Positions 52,207 through 61,788 of a DNA stretch of 64,000 bases are shown one piece after another (positions within the stretch are counted from its first letter, which is position 1; the number at the start of each line of letters is the position of its first letter). Origin of the DNA: CAJQLB01 sp041392065. GTDB taxonomy: Bacteria; Bacteroidota; Bacteroidia; Flavobacteriales; Flavobacteriaceae. The notes under the pieces were generated by a model that saw only the letters and a list, made by a program, of their open reading frames with translations, was not told where the DNA came from and did no database searches. The position numbers and the translations under genes were made by a program. The stretch spans positions 186,001 to 250,000 of the forward strand of contig JAWKMU010000006.1 in assembly GCA_041392065.1 (NCBI GenBank), in the 5' to 3' direction.

Positions 52207-53436
52207 TTAAGCTGGTTTTGAGCCTTTTTTAAGCTCAATAACTGTTATCTCTGGCCATATCCCAACACGACCAGGAAAAGCTAAAACACCAAATCCTCTG
52301 TTTACATTAATGAGTTGGTTTTTCTCTTCATAAATTCCTGCCCAATATTTATAACGCCATTTTACTGGACTCCATTTAATCCAACCAGGAATTTCAATAC
52401 CAAACTGCATACCATGAGTATGACCACTTAAGGTTAAGTGGTAATGATAATCATCATCAATAACTTGATATTCCCAATGTGATGGATCATGACTCATTAG
52501 TATTTTAAAATCGTTTGAGTTGACTGCTTCACTAGCCTTTTTTAAATCTCCTTTCTGCTTAAACCCTTTTCCCCAATTTTCAACACCAACTAAAGCAATT
52601 CGTTGTCCGTTTTTTTCAATAAATCTGCTTTCGTTTCGCAGCAAATCAAACCCAATTTCTTTTTGTATATGTTGTAAATCATTTAAATTTTTGGCTTTTA
52701 ATTCGTCAGAATCCCAACGAACATAATCACCATAGTCATGATTTCCAAGTATGGAAAACATACCATCTTTTGCATTCAATTTTGTAAAACTATCTTTAAA
52801 AGGCAACATTTCTTCTGCTTTATTATTCACCATATCACCAGTAAATAATATGGTGTCTGAAGCTTGTTGATTAATTAAATCTATAGCGTATTCGACCTTT
52901 TCTTTATTGTCAAAACTCCCAATATGAAGATCACTTATTTGTGTGATACGATAGCCATCAAATGCTTCTGGTAAATCTTCAAAATGTAGTGTGTATTTGA
53001 GAACTTTAAAATTGTATCGTCCTTTATACATACCATATAAAAACGATGCAAACGGAAGGGCTGCCAAGCCAATTGCTATCTTACTAACAAAAACTCTCCT
53101 TGAAGGCATATAAGAACCTTCAGCATTTTTGCCATCTGTAAAATATTGAAAAACAGCTTGTGGAACCCTTAATATATCTTCACCAAACATCAGCAGCATC
53201 ATGACTATTTTTGGGATGTATAAGGTCAAGAAAAAACCAATAGCTAAATTCATTCTAGTATTTATTCCTCCTCTTCCTGATGAAGATATCTGGTAAATTA
53301 AATTTCCAATCACAAGAAGTGAAATGAGTAGATAAACTAAGTTGATAGATTTACTTCTAAAGGTAGTTTTTACAGCCTGAAAGGCATAAAAATCAATTAT
53401 TCCAAAAATAAGAATGAAAATAATCCAACGAATCAT
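52207..53436 (-). CDS. Membrane-anchored metallophosphoesterase
   Basis: A 409-residue protein: helices at about 1-18, 32-50, 67-88 and 118-138, then a calcineurin-like phosphoesterase domain. The dimetal motifs are present in order: SDLHIGS (D-x-H), FTGDMVN (GD), LGNHDYGDY (GNHD), MSHDPSHW and LSGHTHGMQFG (GHxH). It resembles the YkuE/YaeI group, which includes phosphodiesterases acting on lipids such as UDP-2,3-diacylglucosamine. The actual substrate is not shown. It is a single gene, divergent from the GH92 locus. A -7-like TATATTTG lies at 53450-53457. Confidence 0.9.
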   Translation of the reverse strand: MIRWIIFILIFGIIDFYAFQAVKTTFRSKSINLVYLLISLLVIGNLIYQISSSGRGGINTRMNLAIGFFLTLYIPKIVMMLLMFGEDILRVPQAVFQYFTDGKNAEGSYMPSRRVFVSKIAIGLAALPFASFLYGMYKGRYNFKVLKYTLHFEDLPEAFDGYRITQISDLHIGSFDNKEKVEYAIDLINQQASDTILFTGDMVNNKAEEMLPFKDSFTKLNAKDGMFSILGNHDYGDYVRWDSDELKAKNLNDLQHIQKEIGFDLLRNESRFIEKNGQRIALVGVENWGKGFKQKGDLKKASEAVNSNDFKILMSHDPSHWEYQVIDDDYHYHLTLSGHTHGMQFGIEIPGWIKWSPVKWRYKYWAGIYEEKNQLINVNRGFGVLAFPGRVGIWPEITVIELKKGSKPA

Positions 53437-53449
53437 AGCGTAATTTTAA

Positions 53450-53457
53450 CAAATATA
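53450..53457 (-). promoter_or_regulatory. Possible -7 element for the metallophosphoesterase gene
   Basis: TATATTTG on the minus strand, a full -7 match 13 bases before the ATG. The -33 region is poor. Confidence 0.4.
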
Positions 53458-53494
53458 CTTCAATTTTAAGAGTCGTAATCATTGTTAAAACTTA

Positions 53495-53525
53495 TTTAAC
53501 TTTAAGTTAAGATTTACTATCTTTC
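53495..53525 (+). promoter_or_regulatory. Promoter for the GH92-transporter locus
   Basis: TTTA at 53495-53498, 19 bases, then TATCTTTC at 53518-53525 (one mismatch per box), 26 bases before the ATG. A near-palindrome TTAACTTTAAGTTAA (53496-53510) overlaps the -33 box and spacer and could be an operator. Confidence 0.5.
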
Positions 53526-53551
53526 AGCTTCTATTATTTCAAAAAACACTA

Positions 53552-56479
53552 ATGAAGCAATTATTTACTTCCCTCAGTATTTTACTTTTTCTATTTAGTT
53601 GCCAAAAAAATACAGATTCTTCACCAGCAAAAAAGGACAAAAACCTCATCTCATATGTCAATCCTTTTATAGGAACTGGTGGACATGGCCACACTTATCC
53701 TGGAGCAACAATGCCTTTTGGTATGATGCAGTTATCTCCAGACACAAGATTAGATGGTTGGGATGGCTGCTCTGGTTATCATTATTCAGATAGTTATATT
53801 TATGGTTTTTCTCACACGCATTTAAGTGGAACTGGAGTTTCGGATTATGGTGATATTTTACTTATGCCAACTAATGACATTGTTTTTAATAATGGTGCTG
53901 ATGGTAAAAAAGGCTACAAAGCTCATTTTAGCCATGACAATGAAATTGCAGAACCTGGTTACTATAAGGTGCATTTAGATTCTACTGAAATTGATGTTGA
54001 ACTCACGGTTTCAAAGCGAAGTGGTATTCATAAATATGAGTTTTCTAAAGACTCAAAGCAAATTCTAATTCTCGATTTAGAACATCGTGACGAAGTTTTA
54101 GATTCTAAAGTAAACGTGTATTCAAATACTGAGATTAGTGGACACAGACACTCCAAAGCTTGGGCAACAAACCAATATTTATTCTTCAATATGGAATTTT
54201 CAAGACCTTTTAAAAAGATGACTTTTTTAGACGATGTCAATGAAGGAAAAAAAGTAAAAGTTGCTTTTGAATTTGATAACTCTCAAAGCTCTTCTTTGGA
54301 AATAAAAATTGGAATTTCTGCAGTTGATGAAGAAGGTGCTCGAAAAAACAGACGAGAAGAGCTCGATGAAAAATCATTTGAAGATATTAAAACAGAAGCT
54401 CAAAATACTTGGGAAAATCAATTGGAAAAAATTGTTGTTGAAAGTGATAATAACGATTACAAAACTAACTTTTACACCTCAATGTATCATGTAAGCATTG
54501 CACCAAATCTCTATCAAGATGTGGATGGAAGATATAGAGGAATGGATTTAGAGATTCACGAAACTAAAGATTTCTACTATTACACAGTATTTTCACTTTG
54601 GGATACGTACAGAGCTGCACATCCTTTATATACCATCATTGAGCAAGAGCGAACCAACGACTTTATCAATACCTTTTTAGCTAAATATAACGAAGGTGGC
54701 ATCATGCCAATTTGGGATTTATCAGCTTGTTATACAGGCTGTATGATTGGTTATCATGCTGTTCCAGTTATTGCAGATGCTTATTTAAAAGGGTTACGAG
54801 GTTATGATGTTGATAAAGCATTTGAAGCTATGAAACATTCTGCCAATCAGGATAAATTAGGCCTGGAATCTTACAAATCGCTTGGCTATATTCCTGTGGA
54901 GTTTGAAAGTGAATCGGTTTCAAAAACACTTGAATACGCTTACGACGATTGGACCATAGCGCAAATGGCAAAAGATTTAGGAAAAGTCGATGATTATAAA
55001 GTGTTTACTGAAAGAGCTCAGTACTACAAGAACATTTTTGATCCAGAATCACAATTTATGAGAGGTCGTTTTCGTAATACTTGGTTTGCTCCATTCGACC
55101 CTTATGAAGTGAATTTTAATTACACTGAAGCCAACTCATGGCAATATAGTTTTTATGTACCTCAAGATATTTCTGGATTTATGAATTTATTTGGTGGTAA
55201 AGATAAATTAGAAGAAAATCTTGATGAATTATTTACCGCTGAAACCGAAACTTCTGGTCGTGATCAGGCAGATATCACAGGTTTAATTGGACAATATGCT
55301 CATGGTAACGAGCCAAGTCATCACATGGCCTATTTATACAATTTTGTAAACAAGCCACACAAAACACAAGAACGTGTTCATCAAATTTTAACCGAATTAT
55401 ATCAAAATGCTCCTGACGGAATTTCAGGAAATGAAGATTGCGGACAAATGAGCGCTTGGTATATTTTAAGTTCCATGGGATTTTATTCGGTAACTCCAGC
55501 ATCAAACCAATATATTATCGGAACTCCACTTTTCCCTAAAGCAACTATTAATTTAGAAAATAATAAGCAGTTTACTATTGTTGCAAATGACATTAGTAGC
55601 ACTAATAAATACATAGAAAGTGCTACACTAAACGGAAAATCTCTTGACAGAACCTTCATATATCACAACGAAGTGGTTGATGGTGGAGTTCTAGAATTTC
55701 AAATGACAGATAATCCTGCTGTTTGGGGAAGTCGTGAAGGACAAGAGCCGAAAACTGAAATAACAGACCATCTCATTATTCCTGCTCCTTTTATTGCTAA
55801 AGGAGATGTGGCATTTAAAGGTGAAACAGAAGTTGTTCTTGAAAATGTAGATAAAAGCGCTGAAATTTTTTACAAATTAGGTGAAGATGACTATAAAGCC
55901 TATAAAACACCATTTACAATTTCAGAACCAACAACATTAAGTGTCTATTCTGAAAAAGCAGGTGTTAAAAGCTCTATTATAGTAACGGAATTCTATAAAA
56001 TTGATCCAAATATTTCTATCAAACTAGACACCGAATACGCCAACCAATACAACGCAGGAGGTAATGACGCGTTGATTGATGGTATTATTGGCGCAAGCGA
56101 TTTTAGAACAGGCACTTGGCAAGGCTATTTTGATGAAGACTTAGTTGCTACTGTTGATTTGGGAAGTGAAAAGGCAATCAATACTATTTCAGTAAACTTT
56201 TTAAAAGACCAAAAATCATGGATTTTTTATCCAACTGAGGTAGAATGTTTTGTTTCAAATGATGGTAAAAACTTTGAGTCCATAGGAAATTATAAATTTC
56301 AAAAGATTACATCAACTGATGAGGTCGATATTAAACAAGTCGAATTTAAACAGTCAAAAACCAACTATCGCTATATAAAAATCATTGCAAAGAAACTAGG
56401 TAAACTTCCAGAATGGCATTTAGGATATGAACATGATGGTAGAAGCTGGCTGTTTGTAGATGAAATAACAATAAATTAG
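53552..56479 (+). CDS. GH92 alpha-mannosidase lipoprotein with C-terminal discoidin-like domain
   Basis: A 975-residue lipoprotein (lipobox LFLFSC, Cys18), probably on the cell surface or in the periplasm. The GH92 body (residues about 30-735) has YVNPFIGTGGHGHTYPGA, FSLWDTYRAAHPL, YTEANSWQY (Glu526), GNEPSHHMAYLYN and GNEDCGQMSAWYILSSMGF. GH92 enzymes are calcium-dependent exo-alpha-mannosidases acting on high-mannose N-glycans and yeast mannan. Residues about 745-815 form a chitobiase-C-like beta domain, and about 830-975 a discoidin (F5/8 C) module, likely for glycan binding. It is the first gene of the glycan locus, four bases before the MFS gene. Confidence 0.94.
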   Translation: MKQLFTSLSILLFLFSCQKNTDSSPAKKDKNLISYVNPFIGTGGHGHTYPGATMPFGMMQLSPDTRLDGWDGCSGYHYSDSYIYGFSHTHLSGTGVSDYGDILLMPTNDIVFNNGADGKKGYKAHFSHDNEIAEPGYYKVHLDSTEIDVELTVSKRSGIHKYEFSKDSKQILILDLEHRDEVLDSKVNVYSNTEISGHRHSKAWATNQYLFFNMEFSRPFKKMTFLDDVNEGKKVKVAFEFDNSQSSSLEIKIGISAVDEEGARKNRREELDEKSFEDIKTEAQNTWENQLEKIVVESDNNDYKTNFYTSMYHVSIAPNLYQDVDGRYRGMDLEIHETKDFYYYTVFSLWDTYRAAHPLYTIIEQERTNDFINTFLAKYNEGGIMPIWDLSACYTGCMIGYHAVPVIADAYLKGLRGYDVDKAFEAMKHSANQDKLGLESYKSLGYIPVEFESESVSKTLEYAYDDWTIAQMAKDLGKVDDYKVFTERAQYYKNIFDPESQFMRGRFRNTWFAPFDPYEVNFNYTEANSWQYSFYVPQDISGFMNLFGGKDKLEENLDELFTAETETSGRDQADITGLIGQYAHGNEPSHHMAYLYNFVNKPHKTQERVHQILTELYQNAPDGISGNEDCGQMSAWYILSSMGFYSVTPASNQYIIGTPLFPKATINLENNKQFTIVANDISSTNKYIESATLNGKSLDRTFIYHNEVVDGGVLEFQMTDNPAVWGSREGQEPKTEITDHLIIPAPFIAKGDVAFKGETEVVLENVDKSAEIFYKLGEDDYKAYKTPFTISEPTTLSVYSEKAGVKSSIIVTEFYKIDPNISIKLDTEYANQYNAGGNDALIDGIIGASDFRTGTWQGYFDEDLVATVDLGSEKAINTISVNFLKDQKSWIFYPTEVECFVSNDGKNFESIGNYKFQKITSTDEVDIKQVEFKQSKTNYRYIKIIAKKLGKLPEWHLGYEHDGRSWLFVDEITIN

Positions 56480-56483
56480 AAAT

Positions 56484-57797
56484 ATGAACCAAACAAAATC
56501 CTATCGCTCCTCATTCATTCTACTTACAATGTTATTCTTCCTTTGGGGATTTATAACAGTTTTGGTAGATTCTTTGATCCCTCGATTACGTGAGCTATTT
56601 ACACTAACCTACTTTCAAGCAGGTTTAGTTCAATTTGCTTTTTTTGGAGCTTACTTCTTGCTATCTATTCCAGCAAGTTACATTTTATCTAAAATTGGGT
56701 ACAAAAAAGGGATTATTCTTGGTTTATTAACGATGGCAACTGGCTGTTTATTGTTTTATCCAGCAGCATCCTATCGAGTATTTGGTATTTTTATGCTAGC
56801 CTATTTTATTTTAGCTGGAGGTATGACCATATTACAAGTGGCTGCAAATCCGTTTGTTGCGGTTTTAGGAAATGAAGATGGTGCTTCAAGTAGATTAAAT
56901 TTATCACAAGCATTTAATAGTTTAGGGACTGCCATTGCTCCAATAGTTGGTGCTGCTTTAATACTCAGTGATACTATAAAAACAAAGGAAGAAATAGCGA
57001 GCATGAATGAAACTGCACGTGAACTCTACCTTTTCTCTGAAGCATCAGCAGTGCAAATCCCTTTTATTGGATTAGCACTCTTTATTGGTTTAATTGCTTT
57101 GATTTTTTTATTTGCAAAACTTCCGAAAATAATTAATGAATCACATACAGGAACTTACACTGAAGCATTTCAGAATAAAAACTTGATGTTAGGCGTACTT
57201 GGTATTTTCTTTTACGTTGGAGCCGAAGTTGCCATTGGAAGTTATTTAGTAAACTACTTCTTAGATATGAACTTGGTGGATATTATAAAAGAAAATGGTT
57301 TAATGAAATTAATTGCTGAAGGCATCTTGAATTCAGGAATCACAGAAAGTGATAATAAAGCCATTGTTGGTGTGTTTGTCACATTTTATTGGTCTGGAGC
57401 TATGATTGGTCGTTTTGTAGGTTCGTATCTCACACGAATCATGAAACCTGGAAAAGTGCTTGGTATATTTGCAACCATTGCTATTTTATTGATATTCATT
57501 TCCATTAGCACTACTGGTTTAGTGAGTATGTGGAGTATTTTGGCTGTAGGTTTGTTCAACTCTATCATGTTCCCAACCATATTTACTTTATCTATTGATG
57601 GCATTGGCGATTTAAAACCAAAAGGCTCTGGTTTATTATGTACAGCCATTGTTGGTGGTGCATTAATTCCACCTTTATATGGCTATTTAACAGATTTAAT
57701 AGGTTTTAAAACAGCATTATTCTTTATCATTGCTTGCTATACATATATCCTTTGGTTTGGTTATAAAAATTCAAAAAAGACTATCTCTCATGCGTAA
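56484..57797 (+). CDS. Sugar MFS transporter (FucP/GluP type)
   Basis: A 437-residue, 12-helix inner-membrane symporter of the fucose/glucose/galactose:H+ family. It has the opening FFLWGFITVLVDSLIPRLRELF, the segment AANPFVAVLGNEDGASSRLN between helices 4 and 5, and SIMFPTIFTLSIDGIGDLKPKGSG late in the protein. It lies between two GH92 genes with a four-base gap before and an eight-base overlap after, so it should take up the mannose (or GlcNAc) that they release. The exact sugar is inference. Confidence 0.93.
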   Translation: MNQTKSYRSSFILLTMLFFLWGFITVLVDSLIPRLRELFTLTYFQAGLVQFAFFGAYFLLSIPASYILSKIGYKKGIILGLLTMATGCLLFYPAASYRVFGIFMLAYFILAGGMTILQVAANPFVAVLGNEDGASSRLNLSQAFNSLGTAIAPIVGAALILSDTIKTKEEIASMNETARELYLFSEASAVQIPFIGLALFIGLIALIFLFAKLPKIINESHTGTYTEAFQNKNLMLGVLGIFFYVGAEVAIGSYLVNYFLDMNLVDIIKENGLMKLIAEGILNSGITESDNKAIVGVFVTFYWSGAMIGRFVGSYLTRIMKPGKVLGIFATIAILLIFISISTTGLVSMWSILAVGLFNSIMFPTIFTLSIDGIGDLKPKGSGLLCTAIVGGALIPPLYGYLTDLIGFKTALFFIIACYTYILWFGYKNSKKTISHA

Positions 57798-60123
57798 ATC
57801 AATTGTGTTTTTATTATTTATAGGAATTGTATTTGGTTGTAAAAACGAAAACAATTCAGAAGAAAACATATCGCAAAATTCTTCAAAAAAAGACTACACC
57901 CAATATGTCAATCCTTTTATTGGAACCAGTAAAATGGGACATGTATTTCCTGGAGCCACAGCACCTTTTGGTATGGTACAATTAAGTCCTCAAACCAACT
58001 TTGTAGTAATGCATAACGAAGATGGTAGCTATAACACCGAAACCTATGAATATTGTGCTGGCTACCAATATCGCGATTCAACCATCATTGGGTTTGCGCA
58101 TACCAATTTTAGTGGCACAGGACATTCGGATTTGGGCGATTTCTTATTGATGCCAACTACTGGAGATTTGGTTCTTGACCCTTTAGAGACTTCAGATGGT
58201 GATAAAGGCTTTTATTCAACATTCTCGCATGATAATGAAGATGCTTCTCCTGGTTATTACAAAGTCGATTTAGATTCTTACAATATTACAGCAGAATTGA
58301 CTGCAAGTGAACGCGTAGGATTTCATCAATACACTTTTCCAAAGTCAGAAAATGCACATATTATCTTAGACCTAGTCTATAATGTGTATCATCACGACAA
58401 TAAAAATGTGTGGACGTTTATTCGTGTTGAAAACGACTCGACCATTACAGGTTACAGACAAACTAAAGGTTGGGCAAGAGATAAAAAAGTGTTTTTTGCA
58501 GCTAAATTCTCAAAACCATTTAAAAATTATGGTCATAAAAAGTATGACAAGATTAAATATGATGGGTTTTACAGACGCTTTAAACAAGACGAAAATTTCC
58601 CTGAAATGGCAGGAAAAGATCTTCGTGCATACTTTAATTTTGATACTTATGAAGGTGAGCAGATACAACTTAAATTTGCTTTGTCTCCAGTAAGTTCTGC
58701 AGGAGCTATGAAAAATTTAGAAGCCGAAATTCCGCATTGGAATTTTAATAAAGTTAAAGAAGAAACCAAACAAAAGTGGAATAACGAACTTACTAAAATT
58801 GAGGTTGAAACTCTTACTGAAGCAGATAAGACAACCTTTTATACAGCCATGTACCATACCAACCTCTCTCCTATTTTATATGAAGATGTTGATGGACAAT
58901 ATCGTGGTTTAGATCAAAATATTCATCAATCGGAAGGTTTTACAAATTACACTATTTTCTCACTTTGGGACACCTATCGTGCGTTACATCCTTTGTTTAA
59001 TATCACACAACCTCAACGAAATAACGACATGATAAAAAGTATGTTAGCTCATCATGATGAAAGTGTACACAACATGCTTCCTATTTGGAGTCACTATGCC
59101 AATGAAAATTGGTGCATGATTGGTTATCACGCAACTTCTGTCATTGCAGATGCTATGGCAAAAAATGTTGGTGATTTTAACCATGAACGTGCTTTACAAG
59201 CATCGGTAAATACAGCAAATGTGCGCTATTTTGATGGATTAGGTGAATACATAGATTACAACTATGTGCCTGACGATTTAAGTCATTCATCAGTTTCAAA
59301 AACTTTGGAATATGCTTATAACGATTGGTGTATTGCTCAAATGGCAAAACAAGTTGGTGATACCTTAACGGAAGATGAGTTTATGAAACGTTCAGAATAT
59401 TATCATAACGTCTACGACCCAAAAATTGGTTATATGCGACCAAAACTGTCTGATGGAACGTTTCGAAAAAACTTCGATCCAATGGATACTCATGGACAAG
59501 GTTTTATTGAAGGTAATGCGTGGAATTATGGATTATATGTGCCACAAAATATTGATAAAATGGTTAGTATGATGGGAGGCAAGGAACGCTTCTCACAACA
59601 CTTAGATTCTTTATTCACAATGGATATTGAAGAAAAATACATTGAAAAACATGAGGATATTACACGTGATGGTATTATAGGTAACTATGTGCATGGCAAC
59701 GAGCCTGGACATCATATTCCTTATTTATACAATTGGACAGGACATCCAGAGAAAACTCAAGCAAGAGTACGCATGATTATGGATACCATGTATGGTCCAA
59801 CCGTTGAAGGTTTATGTGGTAATGACGATGCTGGACAAATGAGTGCTTGGTATATTTTTAGCAGCTTAGGATTTTACCCTGTTACACCTGGTTCTTCTGA
59901 TTATGCCTTAGGAAGTCCTTTGGTAAAAGAAGCAAAAATCCATTTAGATAATGGAAAAACCTTAACCATTAAAGCAAATAATCAAAGTAAAGATAATGTA
60001 TATGTGCAAAGCGTTTCAATAAATGGAAAAACTATAGAAAACAACCTTTTATCACATCACGATATTGAAAATGGAGGTGAACTTATTTTTGAAATGTCCA
60101 ATCAGCCGAAAATAACATTATGA
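57790..60123 (+). CDS. GH92 alpha-mannosidase lipoprotein (core form)
   Basis: A 777-residue GH92 enzyme starting at the ATG that overlaps the MFS stop. An earlier start at 57730 inside the transporter gene is unlikely, since the signal peptide (VFLLFIGIVFGC, lipobox Cys) begins at 57790. Motifs: YVNPFIGTSKMGHVFPGA, FSLWDTYRALHPLF, FIEGNAWNYGLYVPQN (Glu574), GNEPGHHIPYLYN and GNDDAGQMSAWYIFSSLGF. It lacks the discoidin and chitobiase-C modules of the first copy. The two probably differ in linkage preference (alpha-1,2 against alpha-1,3/1,6), which sequence alone does not tell. Confidence 0.94.
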   Translation: MRKSIVFLLFIGIVFGCKNENNSEENISQNSSKKDYTQYVNPFIGTSKMGHVFPGATAPFGMVQLSPQTNFVVMHNEDGSYNTETYEYCAGYQYRDSTIIGFAHTNFSGTGHSDLGDFLLMPTTGDLVLDPLETSDGDKGFYSTFSHDNEDASPGYYKVDLDSYNITAELTASERVGFHQYTFPKSENAHIILDLVYNVYHHDNKNVWTFIRVENDSTITGYRQTKGWARDKKVFFAAKFSKPFKNYGHKKYDKIKYDGFYRRFKQDENFPEMAGKDLRAYFNFDTYEGEQIQLKFALSPVSSAGAMKNLEAEIPHWNFNKVKEETKQKWNNELTKIEVETLTEADKTTFYTAMYHTNLSPILYEDVDGQYRGLDQNIHQSEGFTNYTIFSLWDTYRALHPLFNITQPQRNNDMIKSMLAHHDESVHNMLPIWSHYANENWCMIGYHATSVIADAMAKNVGDFNHERALQASVNTANVRYFDGLGEYIDYNYVPDDLSHSSVSKTLEYAYNDWCIAQMAKQVGDTLTEDEFMKRSEYYHNVYDPKIGYMRPKLSDGTFRKNFDPMDTHGQGFIEGNAWNYGLYVPQNIDKMVSMMGGKERFSQHLDSLFTMDIEEKYIEKHEDITRDGIIGNYVHGNEPGHHIPYLYNWTGHPEKTQARVRMIMDTMYGPTVEGLCGNDDAGQMSAWYIFSSLGFYPVTPGSSDYALGSPLVKEAKIHLDNGKTLTIKANNQSKDNVYVQSVSINGKTIENNLLSHHDIENGGELIFEMSNQPKITL

Positions 60124-60208
60124 AATGAGCCATAACAAGAAGTTGATACAACCTAAATGATTATTGGCGAATTACATCTAATCAATAAAACACAAATAAT
60201 TTAAAAAG

Positions 60209-61210
60209 ATGAAACGTAGAAACTTTATAAAAAATGCTTCATTAACTGGAGTTGGGCTAGCAGTTGGATCCACTTTAGCTAGTTGCGCAGAAAATACATC
60301 AGAAGAAAAAAAGGATACAATAGCAACTACCAAAGCTTCATTGCCTTTGGTTATTGCAACATGGCATGTTATTGATGCCACTGCAAAAGCTATGGAAGTG
60401 CTTCAAGCTGGAGGAACAGCTTTGGATGCGGTAGAACAAGGATGTAAAGTAGAAGAAGCTAACGAAAAAGGGCAATCTGTTGGTAAAGGTGGTTTGCCTG
60501 ATAGAGATGGAAATGTCACTTTAGACGCTTGTGTGATGGATATGAATGGGAATTGTGGTGCTGTGGTTTATCTTAAAAACATTAAACACGCCGTTTCTGT
60601 TGCTAGAAAAGTGATGGAAGACACTCCACATGTAATGTTAGCTGGTGATGGTGCCGAAAAATTTGCCATTGAACAAGGCTTTGAACCTGAGGATTTATTA
60701 ACTGAAGCTTCAAAAGAAGCTTGGGAAAAATGGAAAATTGAAGCCAAATACAAGCCTATTATTAACATTGAAAATCATGATACTATAGGTATGTTGGCCA
60801 TTGACAAAAATGGTGATATTTCTGGAGCATGCACAACAAGTGGATTAGCCTATAAAATGGCTGGACGAGTTGGAGATAGTCCAATCATTGGATCAGGTTT
60901 GTTTGTAGATAACGAAATTGGTGCTTGTGTTGCAACTGGATTAGGTGAAGAGGTTGTAAAAACTGTTGGTAGTTTTTTAGTTGTAGAATTAATGCGACAA
61001 GGAAAATCACCTCAAGAAGCTTGCGAAGAAGCTATAAGTAGAATTGTAAATAAACCAAATAGTAACTACAAAGATTTTCAAGTAGGTTATATCGCTGTAA
61101 ACAAACAAGGTGAAACAGGACATTACTCTATACATCAATGGTTTAGCATGACCAAATTTCAAGATGGCGTAAACGAGCAAATACAATCAGATTACTTTAA
61201 TAAGAAATAA
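60209..61210 (+). CDS. N4-(beta-N-acetylglucosaminyl)-L-asparaginase (aspartylglucosaminidase)
   Basis: Ntn hydrolase that cuts the GlcNAc-Asn bond of glycoasparagines. The 333-residue precursor has a TAT-type signal (RRNFIKNASLTGVGLAVG, then LASC as possible lipobox), SVGKGGLPDRDGNVTLDAC, and the autocleavage site HDTIGM with Thr192 as the new N-terminal nucleophile. The substrate segment GRVGDSPIIGSGLFVDN follows. It closely resembles the Elizabethkingia (F. meningosepticum) enzyme as I remember it. It follows the second GH92 gene by 85 bases, completing an N-glycan route. An isoaspartyl peptidase role is possible but less likely. Confidence 0.93.
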   Translation: MKRRNFIKNASLTGVGLAVGSTLASCAENTSEEKKDTIATTKASLPLVIATWHVIDATAKAMEVLQAGGTALDAVEQGCKVEEANEKGQSVGKGGLPDRDGNVTLDACVMDMNGNCGAVVYLKNIKHAVSVARKVMEDTPHVMLAGDGAEKFAIEQGFEPEDLLTEASKEAWEKWKIEAKYKPIINIENHDTIGMLAIDKNGDISGACTTSGLAYKMAGRVGDSPIIGSGLFVDNEIGACVATGLGEEVVKTVGSFLVVELMRQGKSPQEACEEAISRIVNKPNSNYKDFQVGYIAVNKQGETGHYSIHQWFSMTKFQDGVNEQIQSDYFNKK

Positions 61211-61453
61211 ACTCAATATTAAGATTTTTCTTACATTTATTAAAAACTGTCTTTCCGATGAATGGTTAAAATACATCTATCATCTGTGAAATACACATTT
61301 TAAGGGTTTAACGGAAAGGTCAAAAAATGCAGTTTGTCGATAATTTTTGTTAACTGCTCCTAAAAAACCACATTTTATTGCACTTCATCAAAAATATTCA
61401 GCTTCAAGATAGGTTCGGTTGTTTATTTGCTCCAGAAACCTACAAGAATAGAA
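61211..61453. other. 243-base intergenic region with a long-range inverted repeat
   Basis: CTTTCCG (61251-61257) and CGGAAAG (61312-61318) are complementary 54 bases apart. No clear promoter, terminator or open frame is seen, although the next gene must be transcribed from somewhere in it or by read-through. Confidence 0.4.
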
Positions 61454-61720
61454 ATGATGAAAAAAGTAATATTAACAGTAGCAATTTTAGTTGTCCCTTT
61501 CATAATGACTGCTCAAAACAGTGATGAAAAAGCTAAAACTGAGTTTAATACTACTATTAAGACTGAAGTTGAAGTAGCTGCTAAGAAAAAAACTGAGATT
61601 ATCAGTACTAATCCATTAGAGCAGACTCTTATTAATTTCAAAAAGAGCCACGACATTATAAGCGTTGATGCTTATATTAAGAGCTTACAAATAAAAGGTG
61701 AAGTAGCTTTAAACAGCTAA
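61454..61720 (+). CDS. Small secreted protein, unknown function
   Basis: I do not recognise it. From ATG at 61454 (or 61457) it has 88 residues: a signal peptide (KKVILTVAILVVPFIMTAQ), then a lysine/glutamate/threonine-rich stretch (TEFNTTIKTEVEVAAKKKTE) and a helix-like C-terminus (LEQTLINFKKSHDIISVDAY). There are no cysteines and no catalytic motif. A TTG-started longer form from 61427 would put residues before the signal peptide and is rejected. A strong bidirectional terminator follows. Confidence 0.7.
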   Translation: MMKKVILTVAILVVPFIMTAQNSDEKAKTEFNTTIKTEVEVAAKKKTEIISTNPLEQTLINFKKSHDIISVDAYIKSLQIKGEVALNS

Positions 61721-61739
61721 TACCAAAAATATATATAAA

Positions 61740-61769
61740 CAAAAAGCATCTCAAATGAGATGCTTTTTT
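61740..61769. terminator. Bidirectional terminator between the small secreted protein and cphA
   Basis: AAAAAGCATCTC and GAGATGCTTTTT form a perfect 12-bp stem around AAAT, with a T-run on each strand. Confidence 0.92.
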
Positions 61770-61788
61770 TACTCAAAACATTTACTTT

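Noticed and set aside
57730..57789. Earlier start for the second GH92 gene inside the MFS gene
   Set aside because: It would add 20 residues before a complete lipoprotein signal. The ATG at 57790 fits better.
60209..61210. Isoaspartyl peptidase or plant-type asparaginase dedicated to cyanophycin breakdown
   Set aside because: The sequence follows aspartylglucosaminidase (HDTIGM, GRVGDSPIIG) more closely, and it sits in the GH92 run rather than with cphA, which is on the other strand behind a terminator.
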